Origin: Linum tenue
Lineage: Eukaryota > Streptophyta > Magnoliopsida > Malpighiales > Linaceae
Direction: 5' to 3'
DNA length: 64,000 nucleotides
Assembly (NCBI GenBank): GCA_946122785.1
Contig: CAMGYJ010000008.1
Location: forward strand, 62,044,877 to 62,108,876
A program made the position numbers and the translations under genes. Below are positions 34,745 to 46,406 of the stretch, one piece after another. The notes under the pieces were generated by a model that searched no databases, was not told where the DNA came from, and saw nothing but the letters and a program-made list of their open reading frames with translations. Position 1 is the stretch's first letter. Each line of letters starts with the position of its first letter.

Positions 34745-34940
34745 GGTCCGTAAAACCCGCAACCCGAACCGCCCGACCCGCAAACCGATTGACCCGCACC
34801 CGATTGACCCGCAACCCGATTGACCCGTAACCCGAATAACCCGCAACCCGATCAACCCGAACCCGATGAACCCGCAACCCGATCGACCCGCAACCCGACC
34901 AACCCGCAACCCGAATGAACCCAACCCGAACCCGCCCGAT
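34745..34940 (+). repeat. Minisatellite of ACCCGCAACCCGA-type units (right array)
   Basis: The unit is the same as in the left array and is in the same orientation on the plus strand, rather than inverted as simple inverted ends would give. Confidence 0.85.
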
Positions 34941-34959
34941 TGACACCTCTAGTTGGAAC

Positions 34960-35399
34960 CGTCATCTTTGTTCGTATTTGGTTTTGAATTATTACTCATC
35001 GCTCTCCCTCAGATTCAAATAGAAAGACGACGGGGAAATCTCTCACCTGATAAATACATATATGATTGTTGTAAAGTTGATTTTCCAAGTCTATATCTTC
35101 TCCAAATTTTATCATTCCCAACCGTTCATTTATAAAAGAAAAGAAAAATAAGGTTGATCATATCATCGAGGCTTTCTTACCTTTTAAAAAAACAATGTTA
35201 TTTGATCAACGTGATTTAATGGTTGATCCACAACAGGCTTCCAGAATTGGAACAATTATGCCGCTGCTTCAGGATGGTCTTCCTCTCGACGGATTTGCCC
35301 CTTGCACACTCATCGTAATGGTTAGAGCAAATGGCTAAATATGTTGGGTTTATGGAATAGGATGCAGAACTCTTTAATCTGGGGATTTCAATGATTACT
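34960..35399. other. Unannotated stretch
   Basis: No frame with family resemblance was seen on either strand. Sequence around 35220-35430 is more GC-balanced and looks like decayed coding DNA, but I could not identify it. Confidence 0.3.
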
Positions 35400-37830
35400 C
35401 TCCCTCCTCCTAACACGGCCCACAAAATGTCATCTCAGTCTAAGTTTACATGCTAGGGATGATCTCATAGTTCCTCTTGATAAGTTTAACTTATCATGCA
35501 TATTAGATCTGTGCTTCGACCAGAACGCATGCGAACTCTCTAGGATTGTTTTAAGAGGGAATTCTTATAGCAGGGGTTATGTAGCCACGTCCACTAAGGA
35601 ACCCGAAAGATCATTCATCTACCCTTAATTAGCCATCTGGCACTACCCAGTCTAACCCTAAAATTCCCACTTATTGTTAATTCAGTTGTAGGTTAGTAGG
35701 GTAGAGTTGGGAGACATACCCAAGTATAATCAAGCATAAATGAAGCATATAATAAATAAACAAACATATCTTAATAAATCCTAACACAATTACATCTATA
35801 TTCAAAACATAAATCTAGGGTGTTGGGGGTTTCATCCCTAATGCCTAGAGAACTACAACATAAAGGGGGGAAGAGGGTACATGGAAGAAAATAGAAGAAG
35901 TCTTGATTTGAGAGAGCTCCCTTCCTCCTTCTCCTCTTCCCTCTTCTCCTTCCTTCAACTTCTCTTTATAACTTTCTCTCTCCTAAAACCAGAAATTCTC
36001 AATCAAGTTCAGCTCTTTTAGGGGGAGGAAGCCCCTATTTATAGTTTTATAAGCTTTGGGCGAGTTCACGGGCGTGATCTTTGGGGTAATTAGCACAAAA
36101 GGTCACAAACCTATGCACTTAGTGAAAACGGTCACAAACATTAAAATTTGCACGTTTTAATAACAAATGTATGGATGACTAACGGAAATGTCATTCCGTC
36201 TATCTCCATCCAAAAAACCGTTACTTTTGCCCAATCAGCATACTACCACGTCACTTAAAATATTAATAAAAAATTAATGACCAAACCCAGCCAACCTACA
36301 CTCAACCCAACCAGTTGCTGACTCAACCCCTTCATCACCGTCGTCTACCCTATCGTCGACAGTACCTCTGCCAAAACATCTGTTCACTCTCCAAAAATCT
36401 TTAGTCCGACGAACCTTCCCTTCGCATCAGGTGGAAATCCCCAAAAGTTACCGGCCAAACCCAGTAGCACAATCCCCAACACACTCCCCACGCTGCTCAC
36501 CACTGCCACTTTCCACACTGCCGCTCTCCCTCCTTCCCCTGCCATTACTGGAGTAGGAGCCGACAAAAGCTTCACGACCAGCCCAAAATGCCTGTTGGAT
36601 GTCGAACTACCTACTCGAGATGAAATAGGGGTTTCAAGCTCACTGTCTTCCCATCTCCCTCAAATATCGCACAGAGGAGATTGATATCGTTAACATCAAC
36701 AACATTCGTGAAATTGATGGCGATGGGGTTTCCTGGTTGGAACAGATTCAGACCTCAAAAGGTTGCTGGAATTGGGGATATTACTCCTCTTTTTGTTAAT
36801 GGAATTGATAGTGTGGAGAGCAGAATTATGGATATGGAGGTGAAGAGTTCAAATTGGACATGATGGACCGATGGGTTTCTAGTTGTTTTTTGGTTGGGTT
36901 CTTATGGAATTGGTTCTATGTCAATTGGGAATAAACGGAAATATGCAACTTTTGGGGATTTCGTTTGGATGTGAAGGGAAGGTTCGTTGGACAAAAGATT
37001 TTGGGAAAGTGAGGAGATGTTTTTGGCAGAGGTAGGGTCGAGGGTGGGGTAGGAGAAGACAATGAGGGGGTTGAGTTGACAACTGGTTGGGTCGGTTGGG
37101 TTGAGTTTGGGTTGACTTGGTCTGGCCATTGATTTTTCATTAATATTTTAAGTGATGTGGCATGCTGACTAGGCAAAAGTAACGGTTTTTTAGATGGAGA
37201 TGGACGGAATGTACATTTTTTTATTCGTCCAAACATTTGTTATTGAAACGTGCAAAATTAAAGGTTTGTGACCATTTTGTACTAAGTGTATAGGTTTATC
37301 ACCTTTTGTGCTAACAGCTTGTGATCTTTCAGGTTGAGGCCGCGATGTTAAGGTTGCCATTTACGCCTTGCTGGTAGTTGGGTTCACGGGCTGCATCGCG
37401 GTCACGATCCTTGCTTTTGCAGCCGCGAACTTTGTCGCAGATAGGTCTAACGGAGTTCGCGAGTCGATTGCCGAGACTTTCTATACCTCTTTCGTTGGCT
37501 GCTCCTGAAGTTTGCGACCTCGGCTCCAAACTTTGGGGCCACGATCTCGATCTCGATCGTGCCAGTTGCGATCTTCTAGCATTGGTCCACATCATCTCTT
37601 TATGGTCGTGATCTCCCTGCCTTCAACCGTGATCTCTCGGTTTTGGTCCATAAGTGCACATTTTTTGTACCAAAATCATACATATAATCTAATGCACCCT
37701 AGAATAATAATATTTCATATGAGGAACGACTCAATGGTATATTTGACGATATATTGGCAATGAGGAACATAAAATGACTCAAAACAAGTCTAAATATGGT
37801 TTCCAAATAACAACATTTTGAGTGTTATCA
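35400..37830 (-). mobile_element. LTR remnant (minus strand) of the 10658-type family, split by a MULE
   Basis: Reading the minus strand from 37830, the sequence begins TGATAACACTCAAAATG, like the LTR start at 10658. The far end near 35400-35900 contains GATAAGTTAAACTTATC and a leader-like CATTAGGGATGAAACCCCC. No primer site is clear, so this is a partial or solo LTR. It abuts the chromovirus integrase fragment on the right. The left edge is approximate. Confidence 0.45.
36083..37320. mobile_element. MULE foldback element with 9-bp target duplication
   Basis: GTGATCTTT flanks the element exactly at 36074-36082 and 37321-37329. The arms are inverted over roughly 380 bp each (36083-36460 and 36930-37320), matching through TTAGCACAAAAGGT and, deep inside, CGAACCTTCCCTTC. 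That leaves a loop of about 470 bp. No transposase is present. Transcription through it would yield a long hairpin RNA. The outermost 6 bp of the two ends differ. Confidence 0.88.
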
Positions 37831-37849
37831 TGTTCTACAAGGGGCAGGT

Positions 37850-39160
37850 TTTACTACTTGTAGGGTCGTCTCTAGCAACGAAGATCATGCGAGGGTACCA
37901 CAATTCTCTCGTCGAGGGGTATTGGGGGCAATAGTGCACCTTGACGAAGATAAGAGGATAGTTTTATTGGCTAGGGATGTAGAATGAGGTGAGATCATAT
38001 GTGGCTTCATGTGAGACTTGTCAACATGTCAATGCCTCCCTACTATGATCGTCTGTCATTGCCGGTGTATGAGAAAGTGTGGGAGGACATTAGCATGAAT
38101 TTCGTAGTCGGTTTACCGCCATCGGGAGGTAAGACAGTGTTGTTGGTAGTGGTGGATCGACTCAACAAGTACAAACATTTCCTGGTCTTGGCTCATCCAT
38201 ATACTACATGATCGTGGCAGAGTTCGTGTGGGTAGTCGTCAGGCACCATGAGTATCCTAGGTCCATTGTTTGTGATCAGGATGTACTGTTCCTAGGGCGG
38301 TTCGGGTAGGAGGTATTCGCTTTGGCAAAAATGGGGTTGAGGATGAGTTTTGCTTATCATCCTCAATCAGATGAACAGACAGAGGTGGCCAATAGGCACC
38401 TGGAGCAGTACCTGCAATGCTTTGCGCATCCATAGCCGCAAGGGTGGCTGGCTATGTTGTCGTGGACGGAGCTTTGGTATAACACCACCTATCACCGCGC
38501 GATTCAGAAGACTCGGTTCGAGGCCCTATATGGTCGAACCTCACCGACTTTGGTGCGGTACCCGGACGGGTCTAGCACTGTAGACATCGTGGATCGCTGG
38601 ATGGTGGCAAGAGATGAGACTTTACAAAGGCCGAGGGAAAATTTGGCAGCTTCGAATAACTGGATGAAACAACTTGTTGACTCTAGTCGACTAGAGGAGG
38701 AGTTTGCGGTGGGAGATTGAGTGCTAATCAGGCTGCATCCATACCGCCAAACGTCTGTGTTCAAGAGAGCTTACCAGAAGCTCGCCACTCGTAACTTTGG
38801 GTCGTGCCAGGTGGTGGAGCGGGTTGGAGAGGTGGCGTACAGGTTGTAGCTGGCGGCGACAACACACATTCACCAGACATTTCATGTCTCGTCCTTGCGC
38901 AGATATCGAAGAGCTGAGACACCGGAGGCACTGCTCAGTCTACCGGTGAACGAGGATGGAGGGTGGAGCTGACACTGCTGGAGGTGCTTGATACTAGCTG
39001 GGTTTGACGTGGTTGGAAGCTGGTGGAGGAGAGCTTGGTCCGTTGGCAACAAGTGGAGGTCGAAGATGCCACTTGAGAAGACACGGAGACCATTCGTCAG
39101 AATTATCCGACATTCGACCTTGAGGGCAAGGTCAGTCTTTAAGAGGGGAGGATTATTAAA
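37850..39160 (+). pseudogene. Ty3 chromovirus (Reina-like) pol 3' part: integrase and chromodomain, broken
   Basis: Integrase starts in the zinc-binding region near 37880. It reads [20 protein letters not shown] and [20 protein letters not shown] around 38065-38205, then AYHPQSD- and NTTYHRAIQKT-like segments to 38560. RLHPYRQTSVFKRAYQKLA follows. A chromodomain is spread over frames at about 38955-39130 (EESLVRWQQVEVEDATWED pieces, then NYPTFDLEGKVSL). The chromodomain would steer integration to heterochromatin. Many stops and frameshifts are present and RT and gag are absent. The Reina assignment is by resemblance. Confidence 0.8.
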
Positions 39161-39652
39161 ACCCGCTGAAGTCTGGGTTGGGTTAGATGGGGCTCGACCC
39201 TACCTTTCTTTAGCGGGTTGATATGTGATTATCTTAGGCTATAAAATTTCATTTGCCTATTCATATAATTAAAAAATTATACTGCGTGAGTATCTATATT
39301 TTGTTTAACATATTACTCTGTATTTACAAAAATAAAACTTTTTAAAAAATAAGAATTGAACGCTCCGCACGGACTTACAACCTAGTTATTAATAAAAATA
39401 ACAATAAGGATAATGTGGGTTTCTAACAGTAAGGATTGCCCCCAATAAGTTCAAGAGAACTTGTTTCATGCTAAGTTTCCTTGTCAGAAGTGGGGATCTT
39501 CCTTCTCTTCATTTTGAATGAATCTCAACAATACTCAAGAAGATTCAGTGTCAAGTCTTCCTACATTAATTGGAATCTCAAATTATTCGTACAAGATGAT
39601 TTTTATATGTAATATCTTTTACACATGTCAACGATTAACTATGACATGTTTA
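39161..39652. other. AT-rich spacer, possible decayed 3' LTR start
   Basis: It follows the chromovirus pol and a purine run (AAGAGGGGAGGA at about 39139). I could not confirm an LTR because no second copy is in the window. Confidence 0.3.
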
Positions 39653-40084
39653 CAAGGTTGTCAACCCGCGGTTCGACCCATTTTGACCCTAACCCGGTGA
39701 GAAAAACGGGCCGCACGCACTCGCCGGGTCAACCGCTACAAGGTACCAGGTTGGAGGTCAAATTGTGTCATTTTTTCTTCGGTTTGCGAAATGCGCGTAT
39801 TTTCCGATTTTTCATTTCACCTAACTCAATCTTTGGAATTCTAAGTTGAACATTTGAATATATATGTTATATAAGTGTGTGTGAATTTTCACTATATGTT
39901 CATGTTATTTTGGTGGAATAATATATGTTATAACTCATATGTTAGATGAGATTTGATGTAATTTATCAGGATAAGTACAATATAATGACTATTTTCATAT
40001 TTCCGGGCTAAAATGGGTGACCCATTAACCCTTGACCCACTAGTTCGACCGGGTCCGAGTCAGCCCGCGGGTTGAAAACTTCAT
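39653..40084. mobile_element. Short inverted-repeat element (MITE-like, hAT-type ends)
   Basis: The left end AAGGTTGTCAACCCGCGG and the inverted right end AAGTTTTCAACCCGCGGG pair over about 25 bp. GACCC-rich subterminal sequence lies on both sides. The element is about 430 bp with no coding. No convincing target duplication was seen. Confidence 0.5.
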
Positions 40085-40542
40085 CACCTTTTTTGTTTTC
40101 TGGCATTAATGGCTAATGAATGAAGTACGGAAGCATAAGAAGAGCTTCCATTGAAGTTTCTTCAGGATGGTTTTTCTCTTTGTTTGCGGTCTATTCAAAT
40201 GAATTAAACAAGCTTTTATATAATAATAATAATAATAAAATAAGAAACAAGATTCAATTGTTTGATGTTCATGAATGGTAACCTCAATTAGTTAATGCTT
40301 CATGTTCACTTTCAGGACAGGAAACAACATGAAAAACATTTTCCAAATCTCATCAATACTTCTTCACCCCTTTTCTTTTAAGAGAAAATACACTTAAAAC
40401 AATCGTCACTCTGCCTGTTTGCCAGAGGTGGTTCCTCGAACTTTGTTTCAAGGAATCATTTCCTGGGTTCAAGCCAGGACAGGGCATAAACTCTTAACTT
40501 TGGTAAGGTATTCCTATCTTCAAAATCTTAGTTATTATCATA

Positions 40543-42596
40543 ATGCCTCAGAAGGAAAAGGATGATAGAGATGAGCCATGTGAGTCTGCTGACTTGTTAG
40601 AGAAGGAAAAGGCATCTAAGCCAGTGGGCAAAGCTGAAACATTGCACAATTCAACAGTTACTCCTTCATCTAATCATTCTCCTCCACAATCACGTTCAAA
40701 GTTGTGTTTACTAATACCTGCAATCGTGGTGGTAGCATTTATCTGTACTATGGAGTCGGCAACATTGAAGGATCGATTCGTGGTATTAAAGCAATGGCCT
40801 AACATTCCATCTGTTGTACCAGCAAGTAAGTCAAGTATTGCATCAGCTGTCAACAGAAAATAGCCAAGAACTTTCCATTCCAGAAACTCAAAAGTCTGCA
40901 ACTTTTTCATTTTCTTTCTCTTCTTTTGTAGTACGTCAAAATAACGGTTACCTCATGGTCTCGTGCAATGGCGGGTTGAACCAGATGAGAACCGGTGTAA
41001 GCCTGTCCTGCTAAGTTCCCTTTATCATCCCTATACTGTCTTAGCTGATTGGGCTGCTGTATTGTTGTTACAAAAAGCAGATCTGCGACATGGTTGCCAT
41101 TGCTAGATTCTTGAATGTCACGCTTATAGTTCCTGAGCTAGATAACACATCCTATTGGCATGATCAGAGGTGAAACAGAATCTCACATGATGGTGTTCTA
41201 TAGTTCTTTTGCCTCGACTAGATGAAAGTATGCTGTATGTCTATTAATTCCAGATTTTGTTTCATGAACAGTACTTTCGAGGATATCTTCGATACGGATT
41301 ACTTTATTGGGTCATTAGCAGATGAGATTAGGATACTGAAGGAACTGCCTTCAGAGGAAAAGAGGAGACTGGAATCACAACCTCTCACTTCTATGGAACC
41401 CATCTTATTTCCCAACATGTCGTATTACTACAATACGATCCTTCCTCAGATACAAAAGCACAAAGTGCTGCATTTCCTGAAAGCAGATGCAAGGATTGCA
41501 AACAATGGACCCCCTGAAGAGTTCCAAAAGACCAGATGTCGAGCCTGCTATGAAGCATTGAGATTCACTCCTCATATTGAGGAGGTGGGAAGAAAGATTG
41601 TCAGAAGATTAAAGCAGAAGGGTCCTTTCCTAGTTATTCATCTGAGATACGAGATGGATATGTTGTCCTTTACTGGTTGTACGCTTGGTTTGTCCCATGA
41701 TGAGATTGTGGAGGTGATGACATTGAGGTCAGCAACCCAGCAAGTTAAATAGCTTTCCAAATGCTTGTTGAAGATTGTGATTCTAGTTTATAAACAAAAT
41801 TAAACAGGAAGTCTTACCCTTGGTGGAAGAGCATAGCAGATCCTCGCAAGAAAAGGAAAGCTGGATTGTGCCCATTAATGCCCGATGAAATTGCATTGGG
41901 GTTGCAGGCACTGGGGATTGACAGAAACATCCAGATCTATATTGCTTCTGGGGAAATATACGGAGGAGAAGCCAGAATAGCAAAGCTGGCAGAAGCTTTC
42001 CCAAACATGGTATCATTACTTTCCCACTGTTCAAATTCTATGGTTTGTTTGTCAGCTGGTTCATTCTTTATGATATGAAAAAATACAGGTAAGAAAGGAA
42101 ACACTGCTCGATTCATCAGATCTCAGCCAGTTTCAGAACCATTCAAATGCAATGGCAGCTCTGGACTACATTGTTGCAGTGGAGAGTGATATCTTTGTTC
42201 CGACATTCGGTGGGAACATGGCATATGCTGTGGAAGGCCATCGAAGGTATAAAAAATAAAGTTGTTTACAAGTTGCTGCTGATGAATTTTGTTTCCTTTC
42301 ATAATGGTCTGAACTCTGAATCACTTGGCTTGGTTACCCTTGGGAAAAGGTACCTGGGATTCAGAAGAACCATTACAGTAGACAGAAAGCTTCTGGTGAG
42401 CTTGATTGATCAATACAAGATTGGGAAACGAAGCTGGAGCGAGTTTTGTTTCATAATGAAGGCAGCTCATGCTGGAAACCGTATGGGAAAGCCTAAAGAG
42501 AGATTGAAGATCCCAGATCAACCCTTCAAGGAGGATTATTTCTACTCAAACCCACTTGAATGTCTCCCACATTCACCAACCAGCCCCTTGAGCTGA
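40543..42596 (+). CDS. Plant O-fucosyltransferase family protein (gene 2)
   Basis: Seven exons: 40543-40825, 40932-40996, 41081-41169, 41272-41727, 41808-42009, 42089-42246 and 42350-42596. All introns are GT-AG, and 1500 nt encode 499 residues. The N-terminus is hydrophilic, one membrane segment lies at about 54-70 ([17 protein letters not shown]), and the GDP-fucose O-fucosyltransferase domain follows: [39 protein letters not shown] (HLRYE about 269-273), [25 protein letters not shown]. It is probably a type II Golgi glycosyltransferase; the acceptor is unknown. It differs from gene 1 in intron layout: the intron after SYYYN/RT is absent and one extra intron splits GHRR/YLG. Its stop lies 300 bp from the stop of the convergent BIM-type gene. 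Confidence 0.93.
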
Positions 42597-42896
42597 ACAC
42601 AAAACTGTGGTTCCCAGTGTAAACAAACAGTAGTGTCAGAATAGCCGATCCATCAATATACATATATTTGTATGTCATAGAATAGAAGACGTAGGACACT
42701 GCACAATACAAGCAATGGGTATCTTTTATAGGCAATCTAGAGGGAAACACCATGGAACAAGCAAAAATATATTTATATAACCTAATAGGCCTTAAAATGA
42801 ATCACCATGATCCCAGTAGAACCAAGAAAATGAAAGGAAAAAAAAAGCATTACAAAGGGTAAAAAAGGACAGTAGAAAAAGTAACCCTAGCAAAGA

Positions 42897-45241
42897 CTAA
42901 GTTTTCAGGCGCTTCAGGAAGTGGTCAGAGTCTCTTTCACTAGTTACATCCCTCAAATGAATTGTGGATTGATGGTTGGCAACAGGGTTCTGAATATCCT
43001 GGAAGGAAGAAGATAGGATAATATTATTGGCCAAACAACGTGTATCCAAATTTAACTTGCTTTGTTCTTCGATGAGGATTCATCTGATCCTGATTGCGCA
43101 ATCTTACCTTATTAGCTGATGTCCCAGAAGTCAACCCTCTGTTGCTTCGTTTCCCAAGATCGATTTGCACTGAAATGTTTGCTTGTGAGAGATCTATTCC
43201 TGCAGTCTGTAGAGCTTGTGTCAAGGCATTCAGCAACCTGATATACCCAGAATGCCACAATCGTTAGGAATTAGACGTAAAACTGGAAGCACGCATCTGT
43301 AGAAAGGATGAAACCCACCCTTCAGAGTAGGCACTGGAGATGCTGATTGTCCCTCCTTCAATACTCAGTTCTTCCGCCTGGTTCAGCGAATCTCCAGTCA
43401 CACCACACTCGACTGATTGTGGATCTGAGTATGCTTGTTGAAGAGGGATAGTTGTTTGCAAGCGCCTGGTGGGAAGAGAGAAGCCCTTGTTTGTTAGGTC
43501 AGGTTGGTGCTGATCCATGGCTTTGTTGCATGCTGCATCTTGTGATGGATCAGGTTCCATAGGAGTATTCTGTGCACTTGCAAGCATGGTGGGGGAAACA
43601 GCAATGTTATTCTCATCAAATTTCCTGGGAAACACCGGTCCTAAACCAGAACCATTATTTATGGCTTGTGGATGACCTTCAAAACTTTGAACACGCCAAT
43701 GACTATTTCTCTGTTTCAAGGAGTACCAGCAGGTGTCAATCTTCTCACTAATAAACATAACGTTTTTTTAAGTTAAATAAATCATAAACTCCAACACACC
43801 AATCAAGAGTTAAGAACTAAAACCATAGCTGAATGATGTCTAAGGACATGAAATCAACAATATACCTCTTATTGAAGGGAATCCTAAGCAGGTGGAGTGA
43901 ACACATCACATGACTAACAGAAGGGGGAGGGTAGGGGGAATAAAAAGAAGTTCAATCAGAATCAGGAAGTATCCATTATTGGGATATTAAAGCATGCCAA
44001 TATTAAGATGTCCTTTTTTCTTGATTTCTCAAGTATGTTCCATGAGCAAATTTGCACACACAAGACCAGACATCCATAGAGACAAAAGAACCAATGTGCA
44101 TGATTGAGCACACCAGCATTGTGGTGGTAGCCCACATACCACGAGCCAAAAAATCCGTAAAATGACACATAACAGCGTAACATGTTATGGCAGCCAAGGC
44201 AAGCAGTCAACATCAGAAACGTATAGTGTCTGAAATGGGGTGGTGGGCAGAAACATTCAGGTGAGCTCTGTACAGAAAAAGCTTAGAGCTTTACCCATGG
44301 CATCAACTTTGTCGGCTCAGTACTCAACCCCTGGTAGGAACCTTCATACTTTTGCACCTTTTCTTGCAAGTATCGGACATATTCAATCACCTGCATTTTG
44401 GTTTCTGGTCAGCAGAAGAACAAGCTTCATAAACCAAATTTATTTGTAGATTACCATTCAGTAACGTTGTTAAATGTTACCTCTAATAGAAAGGAAGCCG
44501 TATCTCTCTTCTGATCACATTGAGGAATAAGTTCTCTGAGTATCTGAAACCTGAAAGGCATTGAGATTGATTAATTAGATAACCCCATTCTTAAATCAAT
44601 TCTATTTAACTTCTCAATGGACAAATACCAAGTCTAGGATAACCAAACTTTTCAAAAACACAATAGAAGCTAAGGAATAAGTTAGAAGACCTCAGGAACA
44701 AGTTACAAACCTATCATTGATCTTGCTCCTCCGTCGCTGCTCTGTCACAGAATGTTTAGATCTCACAGCACTAGCCTTGTCACTGTTCTTCCCATCTGCT
44801 GCCACACCAAAATCCCACATCAAGACACCAAAAGACAAGAACTTGATTCAGAACAAATTGAGTGGGAAGCTCAACAACCCCCAGTTTTTAGAACAGACAC
44901 AATTAACATGAAAGCTACAAGTTTTTCCCATGCCCAGAATTCAGAAATGAGAATTCAGTACCCCACCAAGCGACAGCAAGTCTCAGAGGAGGCGAAAAAA
45001 CAAGGCTTTGAATTCTTAAAAGGGAACAAAAGCAAAGTAAAACAGAGCTGGATCTAGCAGGGGGGTGAAACGAAGAACCAAAAGAAGCCCATCATATTGT
45101 ACCTCTGTTATTGTTAGTTCTGTTGCTGTTAGCTGTAGAGATATTGGAAGAAGGTCCATCATTTCTGGAACCCACCGCCACCAATTCCTCGTCCTCGTAC
45201 TCGTCTCCCTCCTGATGATTCTGATTCCCCTCACCTCTCAT
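42897..45241 (-). CDS. BIM2: BIM2-like bHLH transcription factor
   Basis: Seven minus-strand exons: 45241-45103, 44798-44711, 44550-44481, 44390-44295, 43710-43319, 43237-43108 and 42998-42897. All are GT-AG and sum to 1017 nt, giving 338 residues. The acidic N-terminus ([14 protein letters not shown]) is followed by a bHLH at about 57-113. The basic region [14 protein letters not shown] has the His62/Glu66/Arg70 triad for E-box/G-box binding, and helix 2 is [20 protein letters not shown]. The C-terminus has the BIM-typical segment [20 protein letters not shown] and LGKRSNRGL at about 266-300. BIM proteins partner with BES1/BZR1 in brassinosteroid-responsive transcription in the nucleus. The length is close to Arabidopsis BIM2 (about 310). 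BIM3 is the main alternative name. The upstream region 45260-45780 is GA/CT-rich on the gene's strand. Confidence 0.9.
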
Positions 45242-45791
45242 TTACAAACTCTCATAAACACCTGATTCGGATAAACCCACAGTTCAGATTCACACCACAA
45301 GTTCCAAATCTCTTTACCCATTTTGAAATATTCTTTTCTGATAAAGAGACGGCTAGAAGTACACTGTCAACGGAAGGAAGGAAGGACCCATTCCATTTTT
45401 TTAAAAACTTTTTGTCTTCAATGATAAAGAAAGAAAGAAAAGGGGGAAACCTGGAGAATTGTCAGCGATGATTGTGAATTTCGGGGTTTTGCTTTGTCCT
45501 CTTTGTCCGATTCGCCGGAGAGCAGGCGCCACCGTGTGGTGTCTTCTTCTTCGACTGTGCTGGTGGTGGTGGGTTGCTGAGAAAACTTCGCCCTTTTTTT
45601 ATGTTTTGCCGATGAAGGAAGCCTCTCTCTCTGGCTTGCTCATTCTCTATCTCTCTCTACTCTCTATATGCCTTCTGTGCTGTCTTCTTTCGATTTGTGC
45701 TCTAATCTACTGTTCTTTTTTTTGTTCGTTCTTTTTTTTCGTCCCCTGATTAATTTCTTTAAGTCAAAACAATATAATAATTAAATATTTC
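45242..45791 (-). promoter_or_regulatory. 5' leader and promoter region of the BIM-type gene
   Basis: It lies between the BIM start codon and the Tat LTR. On the gene's strand it carries GAGAGAGA and poly-A/GA runs (45625-45680) typical of plant core promoters and leaders. No TATA box could be assigned with confidence. Only about 550 bp remain before the first retrotransposon. Confidence 0.35.
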
Positions 45792-46303
45792 TGTTGGGCC
45801 CATAGTTGAGCTGTATTGGACCTTAGGCCTCATAGAGATAGCCGAGCCAGGCCCAGTGGGAGGCCCGATGCGTGACGTGCATTTAGCCTAGAGACGGGAC
45901 ATGCATAGGCCGCCTGATATAAAGTACTGATCGTGACAGGAGGAGATCTCTCCAAGAGATACGTGCCTCAAACAAGCAGGACTGAGAATTGATTAGTCGT
46001 CGTAGGCGGTTCTGGTAAAGCAGTATCTAGTTAGGACGCCTGACAGAGCATTTAATGCTATACATTCAGCCTAACTGGGTATAAATACCTCGAGATCAGC
46101 ATTGATGGTAACCTCAACTACTTTCTCTCTCTCTAAACATAAACACACATTCTTACTTCTCTATCTAACTTAAGCATTGGAGAGTGTCCTAGGCAACCGC
46201 CCAGGAACCCTTGTTTTGCAGTGGTTAGGAGGGCACCCAACATCAAGAACAAACGCCTCACTCGCACCTCCTTCTAGCGCCTAGAACATTCTAGGCTCAA
46301 ACA
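45792..46303 (+). repeat. 5' LTR of element A
   Basis: It begins TGTTGGGCCCATAG and ends GGCTCAAACA, 4 bp before the primer site. A TATAAATA box is at 46080-46087. The length of about 512 bp is inferred from terminal motifs only, since no second copy is available. Confidence 0.7.
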
Positions 46304-46306
46304 ATT

Positions 46307-46322
46307 TGGCGCCACCGTGGGG
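46307..46322 (+). other. Primer-binding site of element A
   Basis: TGGCGCCACCGTGGGG directly follows the LTR. TGGCGCC-type sites are standard in Tat and Athila elements. I cannot fix the tRNA from sequence alone. Confidence 0.7.
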
Positions 46323-46406
46323 CAGAGTGAAGCACTGAAGAAAGGATGGAAGGGAGCTCCGGGACCCCAGTCAAGGGTGTAGTAGAAATAAGCAACATTC
46401 GCGGTT

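Larger units (their letters stand above)
30206..34951. mobile_element. hAT-type shell element (4.7 kb) holding other insertions
   Basis: The left end is TAGAGCTGTCAAAATG at 30206 and the right end inverted is TAGAGGTGTCAATCGG from 34951. The 8-bp duplication GTTGGAAC is exact at 30198-30205 and 34952-34959. Subterminal arrays of a CCCGCAACCCGA-type repeat lie inside both ends. No hAT transposase remains. The interior holds CACTA-type right ends, a MULE and a 145-bp tandem repeat. It could be one non-autonomous element that later received insertions. Confidence 0.85.

Noticed and set aside
35216..35425. Minus-strand 69-codon frame as a gene
   Set aside because: It is short, with no motif and no supported splice partners. 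The region may be decayed coding DNA, but it cannot be identified.
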